A stretch of 64,000 nucleotides of DNA, from positions 2,356,001 through 2,420,000 of the forward strand of contig CP108997.1 in assembly GCA_036226585.1 (NCBI GenBank), given 5' to 3'. The notes beneath the pieces are model-generated. The model was not told the origin of the DNA. It did not search any database and saw only the letters and a program-made list of their open reading frames with translations. Shown in pieces: positions 35,172 through 42,591 of this stretch. Numbering within the stretch: the stretch's first letter is position 1; each line of letters opens with the position of its first letter. Origin of the DNA: Streptomyces sp. NBC_00708 (lineage in GTDB: Bacteria > Actinomycetota > Actinomycetes > Streptomycetales > Streptomycetaceae). The position numbers were made by a program, and so were the translations under genes.

Positions 35172-35471
35172 TCAGGTGGAAACGGGCTCGGCGGGCGGGG
35201 CCGTTCCGGTGCCCGGCGCCGAGGCGGCGTCCGCACCCGGCGAACGCTCGAAGCGGGTGTGGCGCCAGCGGTAGAGGTTGCGCACGTAGATCACCACGAA
35301 GGCGAAGGAGAGGGCGATCATGCCCCATTGCTCCGTCGCCATCCCGTAGGCGACCCAGACCGTCTGACTGGCTATCCCGTAGGCCCAGCCGATCCGTGGG
35401 TTGATGCCGGCCACCCACAGGCCGATGATCGACACCGCTGCCGCCGCCCAGGACCACCATGCCGCGCTCAT
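35172..35471 (-). CDS. Small membrane protein, PnuC-like fragment
   Basis: A 99-residue protein with three TM helices (about 6-22, 27-43 and 50-66) followed by a basic tail RNLYRWRHTRFERSP and a Pro/Ala-rich end. GINPRIGWAYGIASQTVWVAYG resembles half of a PnuC/SemiSWEET-type transporter. Such short forms occur in Streptomyces and in actinophages, and may work as oligomers. ATG 35471 follows a strong GGAGGTATCGAT ribosome site. Function unknown. The 297 bp between it and the GntR gene hold no coding frame I can support. Confidence 0.65.
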   Translation of the reverse strand: MSAAWWSWAAAAVSIIGLWVAGINPRIGWAYGIASQTVWVAYGMATEQWGMIALSFAFVVIYVRNLYRWRHTRFERSPGADAASAPGTGTAPPAEPVST

Positions 35472-35768
35472 ATCGATACCTCCGTGTCAACGTTCGGTCG
35501 GGCTGTGCGGAAGCGGACGGGCCGGCGCGGGGGAACGAGGCCGTTCCCGGCGGACGACGGGGATGACGACGGGGATAAGGCCCGGTTTCGGGGCATGCGG
35601 AAGTTCTCCCTCTGCGGTTACGGGGCCGCGGCCCGGGGCCGGCCGTTCGCGGGCAGGGCGAAGCGGCTCGGCCGGGCGGCGGGATGAAGAGGGCGTGGCG
35701 GATCCACGCCCGGCAGGCGGTTCGCCTTCGGGTGGTGCCGGTGTCGGGGGCCGCGTGGCCCTAGCGGA

Positions 35769-36569
35769 TCAGGTGTCCCACTCGGTCAGCGGCGTTTCGA
35801 AGATGAGCGTCGTGCGGTCGGCGGGGAAGGGCAGATCGTTGACCTCCACCGCGCGGCCGGTGGTGGAGTAGGTGATTTTGCGGACCCGGATCACCGGGAC
35901 CGAGGGAGGGATGTCCTGCAGGACCGCCTCCTCCTCCGTCGCCTGCGAGGCCGTCACGCGGTCCTCGATCCGGCCGACCTCGATCCCCAGCATGTGGAGC
36001 TGGTGCTGGGATCCGCCCGGCCAGGGCTCGTTGCCCGGGTCGAACAGGTCGGGGTTCTGCTTGGCGATCTCGTACGGGATGTACGAGACGCCCGTGACGG
36101 CACCGGCCCCCTTGCGGGGGTGGCGGACGCCGACGCGTCTCAGCACGCTCGCCCCGGGCTCGATGCCCAGGACCTCGGCGATGTCGGGCGGGCACTTGAC
36201 CACGTCGACCGTCAGGGTGTCCCGGTGGGCGGAGGTCAGGGCCATCCCCGTGTCCATCTCCGAGACACCGGTCCCCCGGCGCTCGGCCTCGGACTTGAGG
36301 ACGAGGTCCTTCTCCGCCTGATAACGCGTGTTCCGGCGGACCGTCTGCGGCGGCGGGACCCGCACCCACGTCTTGCCCCCGATGCGCCCCGACAACAGGC
36401 CGCGCTCCTTGAGCACCTGCACCGCGCGGGAGGCGGTGTTCGGGGCGACGCCGAACCGCTTCGCCAGTTCGGTGACCGTAGGAAGCTGATCACCGGGGGC
36501 CAGCTCGCCCGAGGTGATCTTCTCGCTGAGCGCTTCCGCCAGTTCGAGGTACTTCCCCACGTTCACCAT
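35769..36569 (-). CDS. GntR-family regulator (HutC/UTRA type)
   Basis: A 266-residue regulator. N-terminal GntR winged helix (KYLELAEALSEKITSGELAPGDQLPTVTELAKRFGVAPNTASRAVQVLKERGLL) and a C-terminal UTRA effector domain (GASVLRRVGVRHPRKGAGAVTGVSYIP, and RVRKITYSTTGRAVEVNDLPFPADRTTLIFE). It is transcribed alone and does not sit next to an obvious metabolic target. Proteins of this sequence type include regulators carried on Streptomyces integrative elements (KorSA-like), but no integrase or transfer gene is nearby. A dyad lies in its promoter region. Confidence 0.82.
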   Translation of the reverse strand: MVNVGKYLELAEALSEKITSGELAPGDQLPTVTELAKRFGVAPNTASRAVQVLKERGLLSGRIGGKTWVRVPPPQTVRRNTRYQAEKDLVLKSEAERRGTGVSEMDTGMALTSAHRDTLTVDVVKCPPDIAEVLGIEPGASVLRRVGVRHPRKGAGAVTGVSYIPYEIAKQNPDLFDPGNEPWPGGSQHQLHMLGIEVGRIEDRVTASQATEEEAVLQDIPPSVPVIRVRKITYSTTGRAVEVNDLPFPADRTTLIFETPLTEWDT

Positions 36570-36607
36570 GAGGGAAGCCTCTCACGGGCGACGCAGTTTG
36601 AAAAGGG

Positions 36608-36619
36608 CAACTCAAGTTG
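36608..36619. promoter_or_regulatory. Dyad upstream of the GntR gene
   Basis: CAACTCAAGTTG has perfect 5-bp arms (CAACT/AGTTG) and lies 39 bp before the GntR start on its promoter side. It is a candidate autoregulatory operator. Confidence 0.45.
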
Positions 36620-36701
36620 AAATCGCGATGCGTCTTGCGTTCAAACGGCCGTGCTCCGCATCACCCTGGACAGCCCCGTGACCGCCGGGTAGCTTTTAAC
36701 C

Positions 36702-36725
36702 ATGGCTGAGCAAGCGCTTAGCCAT
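36702..36725. promoter_or_regulatory. 24-bp dyad upstream of acyl-CoA dehydrogenase
   Basis: ATGGCTGAGC (36702-36711) and GCTTAGCCAT (36716-36725) form an inverted repeat with nine of ten arm positions matching and a 4-bp centre. It lies 45 bp before the dehydrogenase start. The form fits a TetR- or LacI-type operator. Confidence 0.6.
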
Positions 36726-36769
36726 GCACCGGAAGACGTAGCAGCCGCAGCCGACCAGGGAGGCACCCC

Positions 36770-37927
36770 GTGCGCCGTACGGTATTCAACGAGGACCACG
36801 AGGCGTTCCGGGAGACCATCCGGGCCTTCATCGCGGCCGAGGTCGTGCCCGTGTACGACGAGTGGTTCGAGGCCGGGCAGGCGCCGCGCGAGTTCTACAA
36901 GCAGCTCGGTGAGCTGGGCGTCTTCGGGATCAACGTCGACGAGGAGTACGACGGGGCGGGCATCGACTCGCACAAGTACGAGGCCGTCATCTACGAGGAG
37001 ACCGCCCGCGCGGGCGTGTCCTTCGGCGGGTCCGGGGTGCACACGCTGCTCGGTCTGCCGTACGTCAAGATGCTCGCCACCGACGAGCAGAAGAAGCGCT
37101 GGCTGCCGAAGTTCGTCACCGGCGAGGAGATGTGGGCCCTCGCGATGACCGAGCCGGGCACCGGGTCGGACGTGGCGGGCATGAAGACCACCGCCAAGCT
37201 CTCCGAGGACGGCACGCACTACGTCCTCAACGGCGCCAAGACGTTCATCACCGGCGGGGTGCACGCCGACCGCGTCATCGTCTGCGCCCGTACCTCCGCC
37301 CCGCGCGAGGACGACCGCCGCTTCGGCATCTCGCTGTTCGCCGTGGACACCAAGTCCGAGGGCTACTCCGTCGGCCGCAAGCTCGACAAGCTGGGCCTGA
37401 AGGTCTCCGACACCGCCGAGCTGGCGTTCGTCGACGTCAAGGTGCCCGCCGAGGACCTGCTCGGCGAGGAGAACAAGGGCTTCGGCTACCTCGGCACCAA
37501 CCTGGCCTCCGAGCGCTGGGGCATCGCCTTCGGCGCGTACGCCCAGGCCGCCGCCGCCGTGCGGTTCGCCAAGGAGTACGTCCAGGAGCGCACCGTCTTC
37601 GGCAAGACCGTCGCCTCGTTCCAGAACACCAAGTTCGAGCTGGCCGCCTGCCAGGCCGAGGTGGACGCGGCCCAGGCCGTCGCCGACCGCGCGCTGGAGG
37701 CGCTGGACGCCGGTGAGCTGACCGCCGCCGAGGCCGCCTCCGCGAAGCTGTTCTGCACCGAGGTCGCGCACCGCGTGATCGACCGCTGCCTCCAGCTGCA
37801 CGGCGGCTACGGCTTCATGAACGAGTACCCGATCGCCCGCCTCTACGCGGACAACCGCGTCAACCGCATCTACGGCGGCACCAGCGAGGTCATGAAGTCG
37901 ATCATCGCCAAGTCCATGGGCCTGTAG
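36770..37927 (+). CDS. Acyl-CoA dehydrogenase
   Basis: A 385-residue FAD-dependent acyl-CoA dehydrogenase that makes the alpha,beta double bond of an acyl-CoA. Signatures are WALAMTEPGTGSDVAGM (flavin/substrate region), RTVFGKTVASFQNTKF and LQLHGGYGFMNEYPIARLYADNRVNRIYGGTSEVM near the C-terminus, which holds the Arg-Ile-Tyr-Gly-Gly motif. GTG 36770 follows GGGAGGCACC. TesB lies 16 bp after its stop, so they are probably an operon, perhaps for fatty-acid degradation. Chain length specificity is unclear. A 24-bp dyad lies upstream. Confidence 0.9.
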   Translation: MRRTVFNEDHEAFRETIRAFIAAEVVPVYDEWFEAGQAPREFYKQLGELGVFGINVDEEYDGAGIDSHKYEAVIYEETARAGVSFGGSGVHTLLGLPYVKMLATDEQKKRWLPKFVTGEEMWALAMTEPGTGSDVAGMKTTAKLSEDGTHYVLNGAKTFITGGVHADRVIVCARTSAPREDDRRFGISLFAVDTKSEGYSVGRKLDKLGLKVSDTAELAFVDVKVPAEDLLGEENKGFGYLGTNLASERWGIAFGAYAQAAAAVRFAKEYVQERTVFGKTVASFQNTKFELAACQAEVDAAQAVADRALEALDAGELTAAEAASAKLFCTEVAHRVIDRCLQLHGGYGFMNEYPIARLYADNRVNRIYGGTSEVMKSIIAKSMGL

Positions 37928-37943
37928 GGACCGCCCGACTCCC

Positions 37944-38816
37944 ATGAGCACCGCACTCGATTCCCTGCTCGATCTGCTCGACCTGGAGCGGATCGAGCAG
38001 GACATCTTCCGGGGCACCAGCCGTTCGGCGGTCGTGCCCCGGGTCTTCGGCGGACAGGTCGCGGCCCAGGCGCTCGTCGCCGCGGGCCGCACCGTCCCCG
38101 CCGACCGGTCGGCCCACTCCCTGCACGCGTACTTCCTGCGGATGGGCGACCCGGGCGCGCCGATCGTCTACACCGTCGACCGCATCCGGGACGGCCGGTC
38201 CTTCACCACCCGGCGGGTCGTCGCCGTCCAGCACGGGCAGCCGATCTTCCACCTCTCCGCGTCCTTCCAGACGTACGAGGACGGCCTGGAGCACCAGGCG
38301 GACATGCCGCCCGCGCCCGACCCGGAGACGCTGCCCACGGCGGCCGAGATGCTGCCCCGGTACGCGGACCGGTTCAGCGACCCGGGGATGGTGGACCGGC
38401 TGGTCGAGGCGCGGGCCGCGGTCGATCTGCGGTACGTGGACGCCCCGCCGTTCGGCACGGTGGGCGAGCCGCGCGAGCCCAGGTCCCAGGTGTGGTTCCG
38501 TACCAACGGCAAGCTGGCCGACGACCCGCTGCTGCACGTCTGCATGGCGACGTACGTCTCCGACATGACACTGCTCGACTCCGTGCTGCTCGCCCACGGG
38601 CGCGGCGGCTGGGCGGTCGGTGACGTGGTGGGCGCGAGCCTGGACCACGCGATGTGGTTCCACCGCCCGTTCCGGGCCGACGAGTGGCTGCTGTACGACC
38701 AGGAGTCGCCGTCCGCGTCCGGCGGGCGCGGCCTCGGCCAGGCCCGTATCCACACCCAGGACGGCCGCCTGGCGATCACCGTCATCCAGGAGGGTGTGGT
38801 CCGGGTCCCCCGGTAG
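37944..38816 (+). CDS. tesB: Acyl-CoA thioesterase II
   Basis: A 290-residue double-hotdog TesB thioesterase, cleaving acyl-CoA to free acid and CoA. The first hotdog has RVFGGQVAAQALVAAGRTV and LHAYFLRMGDPGAPIVYTVDRIRDGRSF; the second ends SLDHAMWFHRPFRADEWLLYDQESP and GQARIHTQDGRLAITVIQEGVVR. The catalytic Asp is in SASLDHAMWFHR-like sequence. It follows the acyl-CoA dehydrogenase by 16 bp with no strong ribosome site, consistent with co-transcription. The pair could manage CoA pools during acyl-CoA turnover. Confidence 0.92.
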   Translation: MSTALDSLLDLLDLERIEQDIFRGTSRSAVVPRVFGGQVAAQALVAAGRTVPADRSAHSLHAYFLRMGDPGAPIVYTVDRIRDGRSFTTRRVVAVQHGQPIFHLSASFQTYEDGLEHQADMPPAPDPETLPTAAEMLPRYADRFSDPGMVDRLVEARAAVDLRYVDAPPFGTVGEPREPRSQVWFRTNGKLADDPLLHVCMATYVSDMTLLDSVLLAHGRGGWAVGDVVGASLDHAMWFHRPFRADEWLLYDQESPSASGGRGLGQARIHTQDGRLAITVIQEGVVRVPR

Positions 38817-38881
38817 CCGGTCCGCCGGCCCCCGGCCGCGCGTCGGACATGAGCGTGCCGGTCGCGGACATACTCACCGGC

Positions 38882-39871
38882 ATGACTGACGCGAAAAGCA
38901 GTGGCGGGGGGTCCACATTCACCGTCGTCGTCGCGGCGCTCGCCAATCTCGGCATCGCCGTGGCGAAGGCGGTCGCCGGGCTGATCAGCGGATCGAGCGC
39001 GATGCTCTCCGAGGCGGCCCACTCCGTCGCCGACACCGTCACCGAGGTGCTGCTGCTCACCGCGCTCAAGCGCAGCGAGAAGCCGGCCGACGAGGACCAC
39101 CCGCTGGGGTACGGCCCCGAGCGGTACATCTGGGCGCTGCTCGCCTCCGTCGCGACCTTCGTCGGCGGCGCGGTCTTCTCGATCTACGACGGGGTGCACA
39201 CGCTGCTCGCGGGCGAGGACCTGGGCAGCCCGCTGCTCTCGTACCTGGTGCTGGTGGTGGCGTTCCTGCTGGAGGGCTTCTCGCTGCGGACCGGGCTGAA
39301 GCAGGTCCGCGAGGAGGCCGTGCGCCTCGGCGCGCCCGCCCGGCACTACTTCCGGCGCACCCCGGACACCGCGGTCAAGGCCGTGGTGATGGAGGACTCG
39401 GCCGCCCTGCTGGGCCTGCTGCTCGCGGCGGGCGGGCTGCTCGGCGGCCAGCTGACGGGCTCCGGGGTGTGGGACGGCATCGCCTCGCTGCTGATCGGTG
39501 TGCTGCTGGTGTACGTGGCCTGGGTGCTCGGCCGGTCCAACGTCCAGCTGCTGATCGGCCGGCCGGTGTCGGCGCCGATGCGGGAGGGCATCCGGGAGGA
39601 GCTGCTCGCGGTGGACCACCTCATCTCCGTACTGGAGCTGACCACGCTCATCCAGGGGCCGGACGAGATCCTGGTCGCCGCGAAGGTCGACTTCCTGGAC
39701 ACGGTCAGCGCCGAGCAGGTCGAGACGGCCTGCGAGCAGGCCGAGCGACGGCTGCGGGAGCGGTACGCGTCCATCAAGCGGGTGTACCTGGACCCCACGT
39801 CGGGCCGGGAGGCGCGCCGCCGGGCCGCCGCCGCCCGCGCGGCCCGGGAGGACCGGGAGGAGGGCGCCTGA
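38882..39871 (+). CDS. Cation diffusion facilitator (CDF) transporter
   Basis: A 329-residue CDF protein with six predicted TM helices and a C-terminal cytoplasmic domain. MLSEAAHSVADTVTE carries the family's His-Asp metal site in helix II, and AVVMEDSAALLGLLLA holds the matching site in helix V. CDF proteins export Zn, Co, Fe or Mn by proton exchange. ATG 38882 is chosen because helix I starts soon after it; an in-frame ATG at 38849 would add 11 residues, and neither has a strong ribosome site. The C-terminus ends in a basic Arg/Ala-rich stretch. Confidence 0.88.
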   Translation: MTDAKSSGGGSTFTVVVAALANLGIAVAKAVAGLISGSSAMLSEAAHSVADTVTEVLLLTALKRSEKPADEDHPLGYGPERYIWALLASVATFVGGAVFSIYDGVHTLLAGEDLGSPLLSYLVLVVAFLLEGFSLRTGLKQVREEAVRLGAPARHYFRRTPDTAVKAVVMEDSAALLGLLLAAGGLLGGQLTGSGVWDGIASLLIGVLLVYVAWVLGRSNVQLLIGRPVSAPMREGIREELLAVDHLISVLELTTLIQGPDEILVAAKVDFLDTVSAEQVETACEQAERRLRERYASIKRVYLDPTSGREARRRAAAARAAREDREEGA

Positions 39872-39877
39872 GTCCCC

Positions 39878-40657
39878 TCAGAGCAGCCCCGCCGCGTCCA
39901 GCAGATAGTCCGTCATCGGGTCGTAGAAGCGCGGGTCCAGCACATGGTCGTCGAGCGGGACGGCGACCTGGAGTGTGCCCTCGGACTCCCCGAGGAACAG
40001 CGCCGGGTCGTTGCAGTCCGCGTAACCGATGGCGTCCAGGCCGCGCTGCGCCGCGCAGCCGGCCCAGCCGTGGTCGGCGACGACCAGGTCGGGCAGCGGG
40101 CGCCCCTCCCGCTCCAGCCCGTCCAGGACGGCGGCCATCGGGGCCGGGGAGTGGGTGTGCCAGAGCGTCGCGCCGCGCTCCTGCACGGCGACGTCCGCGA
40201 ACTGGAAGACCATGCCCTCGTCGGCCATCAGCCCGCCCGGAATCCGTACGATCTCGCAGCCGGCCGCCCGCAGCGCCTGCGCCGTCTGCCGGTGCACGTC
40301 GAGCAGGCCGCCGGGATGGCCGGTGGCGAAGAGGACCCGCTCGGAGCCCTCGGCGGCCTTCCGCAGCCGGGCGGCTGCCCGGTCCAGGGCGTCGACGGTC
40401 AGCTCGGGGTCGATGGTGTCCTGCCCGAACCGGTGCTCCGGGTCGTCGCTGACCCCGCAGCGCTCGGCCATCACGGCCAGCACGTCCTGCTCGTCGCGCC
40501 ACCGGTCGCCCAGCTCCAGACCCAGCCAGTAGTACCGGTCGCCGTTGGCCAGGCTCCGGTAGTGGGCGAGGTTGTTGTCGCGCGGGGTGGCGACGTCCCC
40601 CGCGATGCGCGTACGGACGAGGTGTTCGACGAGGGCGGCGCGGCTGGGTATCGGCAT
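39878..40657 (-). CDS. Phosphatase-like protein of unknown specificity
   Basis: A 259-residue cytoplasmic protein annotated in other streptomycetes, as far as I recall, as a phosphatase. Recognisable pieces are NNLAHYRSLANGDRYYWLGLELGDRWRDE, LFATGHPGGLLDVHRQTAQAL, TLWHTHSPAPMAAVLDGL and LVVADHGWAGCAAQRGLDAIGYADCNDPALF; the last looks like a HAD- or sugar-phosphatase-type nucleotide-binding end but lacks a clear DxDxT. ATG 40657 has no good ribosome site. Its promoter is in the region with two DasR-like sites. I do not assign a substrate. Confidence 0.55.
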   Translation of the reverse strand: MPIPSRAALVEHLVRTRIAGDVATPRDNNLAHYRSLANGDRYYWLGLELGDRWRDEQDVLAVMAERCGVSDDPEHRFGQDTIDPELTVDALDRAAARLRKAAEGSERVLFATGHPGGLLDVHRQTAQALRAAGCEIVRIPGGLMADEGMVFQFADVAVQERGATLWHTHSPAPMAAVLDGLEREGRPLPDLVVADHGWAGCAAQRGLDAIGYADCNDPALFLGESEGTLQVAVPLDDHVLDPRFYDPMTDYLLDAAGLL

Positions 40658-40776
40658 GGGGTCATTGTGCCGTGACGGGTGCGCGGCGTCCCGGCCGTCC
40701 GGCGGCCGGATGTTGAGTGATCGTTCACCCGGCCGTGACCTGGAACTTTCCGCTCCGCCCGGCCCACCGGCGTGAA

Positions 40777-40849
40777 ATGGGTATAGACCACTGACTTTGC
40801 GCCAACCCCTGTCCGATTCACCGGCGGACGCCAAGTGGTCTATACCTTT
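40777..40849. promoter_or_regulatory. Two inverted DasR-like (dre) sites upstream of the GT2 gene
   Basis: ATGGGTATAGACCACT (40777-40792) and AGTGGTCTATACCTTT (40834-40849) each match the DasR consensus ACTGGTCTAGACCACT at 13 of 16 positions, the second on the minus strand. Their 13-bp cores GGTATAGACCACT and AGTGGTCTATACC are exact inverted repeats. The second lies just before a -10-like TAGGCT (40854-40859). DasR represses GlcNAc and chitin genes and is released by GlcN-6-P. Confidence 0.65.
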
Positions 40850-40902
40850 GGCACTAGGCTGGGTCACCCGATACCGGGACATGCACAGCCGTGGGGGGCT
40901 TT

Positions 40903-42576
40903 ATGACCGTGCATCACTTGCCGCAACCTCCGTCCGACCGCGAGCTCTACTGGTACTTCGGGCCGCAGCGCCGCTGGGTCCTGATCAGTTCCTCGCTCGC
41001 CTTCGTGCTCACGGCGGCGACCATGCTCACCTTCGCCCTGCGCACCCCGGCCCTCTGGGCCTTTCTCGCGGTGCTCTCCCTGAACGTCGTCGCGCTCGCG
41101 CTCTCGTCGGTCAACAGCCTGCGCGCCCGCCGGCTGACCCGGCGTTCGCACGAAGTCCTCGTCCATGCCTGGAACCCGCCCGAACTGCCCACCGTCGACC
41201 TCTATCTGCCGACCTGCGGGGAACCGCTCGCCGTCCTGGAGAACGCCTACCGCGCGGTCGCCGCCCTGGACTGGCCGGACGCGCTCACCGTCTGGGTGCT
41301 GGACGATGCCGACAGCCCCGAGGTGGCCGCGCTGGCCGGCGCGTACGGCTTCCGCTACGTCGTCCGGCCCGACCGGGGCCATCTGAAGAAGGCGGGCAAC
41401 CTCAACCACGCGCTCACCCTGAGCAGCGCCGAGCACATCGCCATCCTGGACGCCGACTTCGCGCCCAGGCCCGACTTCCTGCGCCACCTCGTGCCGTATC
41501 TGGCCGACCCCGGCGTCGGCATCGTGCAGAGCCCGCAGTGCTTCGACACCGACGAGACCATGGGGTGGATCCAGCGCGCCGCCGGATCGGCCCAGGAGTG
41601 GTTCTTCCGGTGGATCCAGCCGTCCCGGGACGCGAGCGACGCGGCGATCTGCTGCGGCAGCAACGCGGTCTACCGGCGCGCCGCCATCGACCGGGCCGGC
41701 GGCTTCGCCCGGCTCGACCACAGCGAGGACCTGTTCACCGGACTCGCCCTGCACGCCGAGGGGTTCCGGACCCTGTACGTACCGGTGCTGGTCGCCAAGG
41801 GCACCTCACCGGACAACCTCGCCTCCTACCTCAACCAGCAGTACCGCTGGGCGATGGGCAACCTGCACCTGCTGGGCACACCGGTCCTGAAGCGGATGGG
41901 CGCGCCCTGGCGGATGCGGCTCTGCTTCCACGAGGGGATCGTCGGCTACCTGACGACCGTGGTGAACACCTTCGCCGCCCCGCTGCCGCCGCTCGTGATG
42001 ATGATCTGGTACCCGGACCACATCCGGCCCTGGCACGTCCTGCCGCTCCTCGCGCCGCTGTGGCTGTGGCATGTGCTGCTGCCCCGGATCAGCCGGACCC
42101 GCTGGCGGACCGAGGTGATCCGGGCCAACGTCCTGATGAGCGTCGCCGCCGGGGCCGCCGTCTGGCACACCCTGCGCGGGCGCAGCGCCGCCTGGGTACC
42201 GACCGGGGCCGGCGGCGGGAAGTCCGGCGCCCTGGCCCGCCGGGTCATCCTCGTCTCGCTCGGCTGGCTGGTCTGCTCCACCTCGGCGGCGGCCGCCGGG
42301 CTCGCCCTGGCCGTCGCCCGCAACGGCTGGGAGCCCAACTGGGGCCTCGGCCTCTATCTGCTGGTCCAGCTCCAGATCAACGTCCCGCTGATCCGGGACC
42401 TGCTCACCGAACTGCGCCCGGCCGCCGCGCCCCGGCCCGCCCGCGCCCCGCGCGGCTCCCGCACCGCTGTCCTGCCCCGGCGCTGGCCCGAGGCGCTGGC
42501 CGTCACCGCCACGCTCGTGCTCACCGCGCTGCTCGCGTCCGGCTGGGTCAACCCCATGCTGCCCTGGCTGAGCTGA
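40903..42576 (+). CDS. Processive GT2 beta-glycan synthase, cellulose/curdlan synthase-like
   Basis: A 557-residue membrane glycosyltransferase. Two N-terminal TM helices (about 25-65) precede the GT2 domain with the D,D,D,Q/RxxRW set: Asp134-Asp135 (DDADS), Asp183-Asp185 (DADFAPR), Glu275-Asp276 (HSEDLFTG) and QxxRW as QQYRW (312-316). Several C-terminal helices form the export channel. This is the arrangement of cellulose, curdlan and hyaluronan-type synthases that polymerise and extrude a beta-linked glycan. No PilZ domain is present. ATG 40903 follows GTGGGGGGC. It is 15 bp before an acyltransferase-GH16 fusion gene, and DasR-like sites lie upstream. Confidence 0.85.
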   Translation: MTVHHLPQPPSDRELYWYFGPQRRWVLISSSLAFVLTAATMLTFALRTPALWAFLAVLSLNVVALALSSVNSLRARRLTRRSHEVLVHAWNPPELPTVDLYLPTCGEPLAVLENAYRAVAALDWPDALTVWVLDDADSPEVAALAGAYGFRYVVRPDRGHLKKAGNLNHALTLSSAEHIAILDADFAPRPDFLRHLVPYLADPGVGIVQSPQCFDTDETMGWIQRAAGSAQEWFFRWIQPSRDASDAAICCGSNAVYRRAAIDRAGGFARLDHSEDLFTGLALHAEGFRTLYVPVLVAKGTSPDNLASYLNQQYRWAMGNLHLLGTPVLKRMGAPWRMRLCFHEGIVGYLTTVVNTFAAPLPPLVMMIWYPDHIRPWHVLPLLAPLWLWHVLLPRISRTRWRTEVIRANVLMSVAAGAAVWHTLRGRSAAWVPTGAGGGKSGALARRVILVSLGWLVCSTSAAAAGLALAVARNGWEPNWGLGLYLLVQLQINVPLIRDLLTELRPAAAPRPARAPRGSRTAVLPRRWPEALAVTATLVLTALLASGWVNPMLPWLS

Positions 42577-42591
42577 AAGGCCCTCACCGCG

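Noticed and set aside
35172..36569. Possible integrative element remnant (PnuC-like small membrane protein and KorSA-like GntR)
   Set aside because: No integrase, replication, transfer gene or attachment repeats are present.
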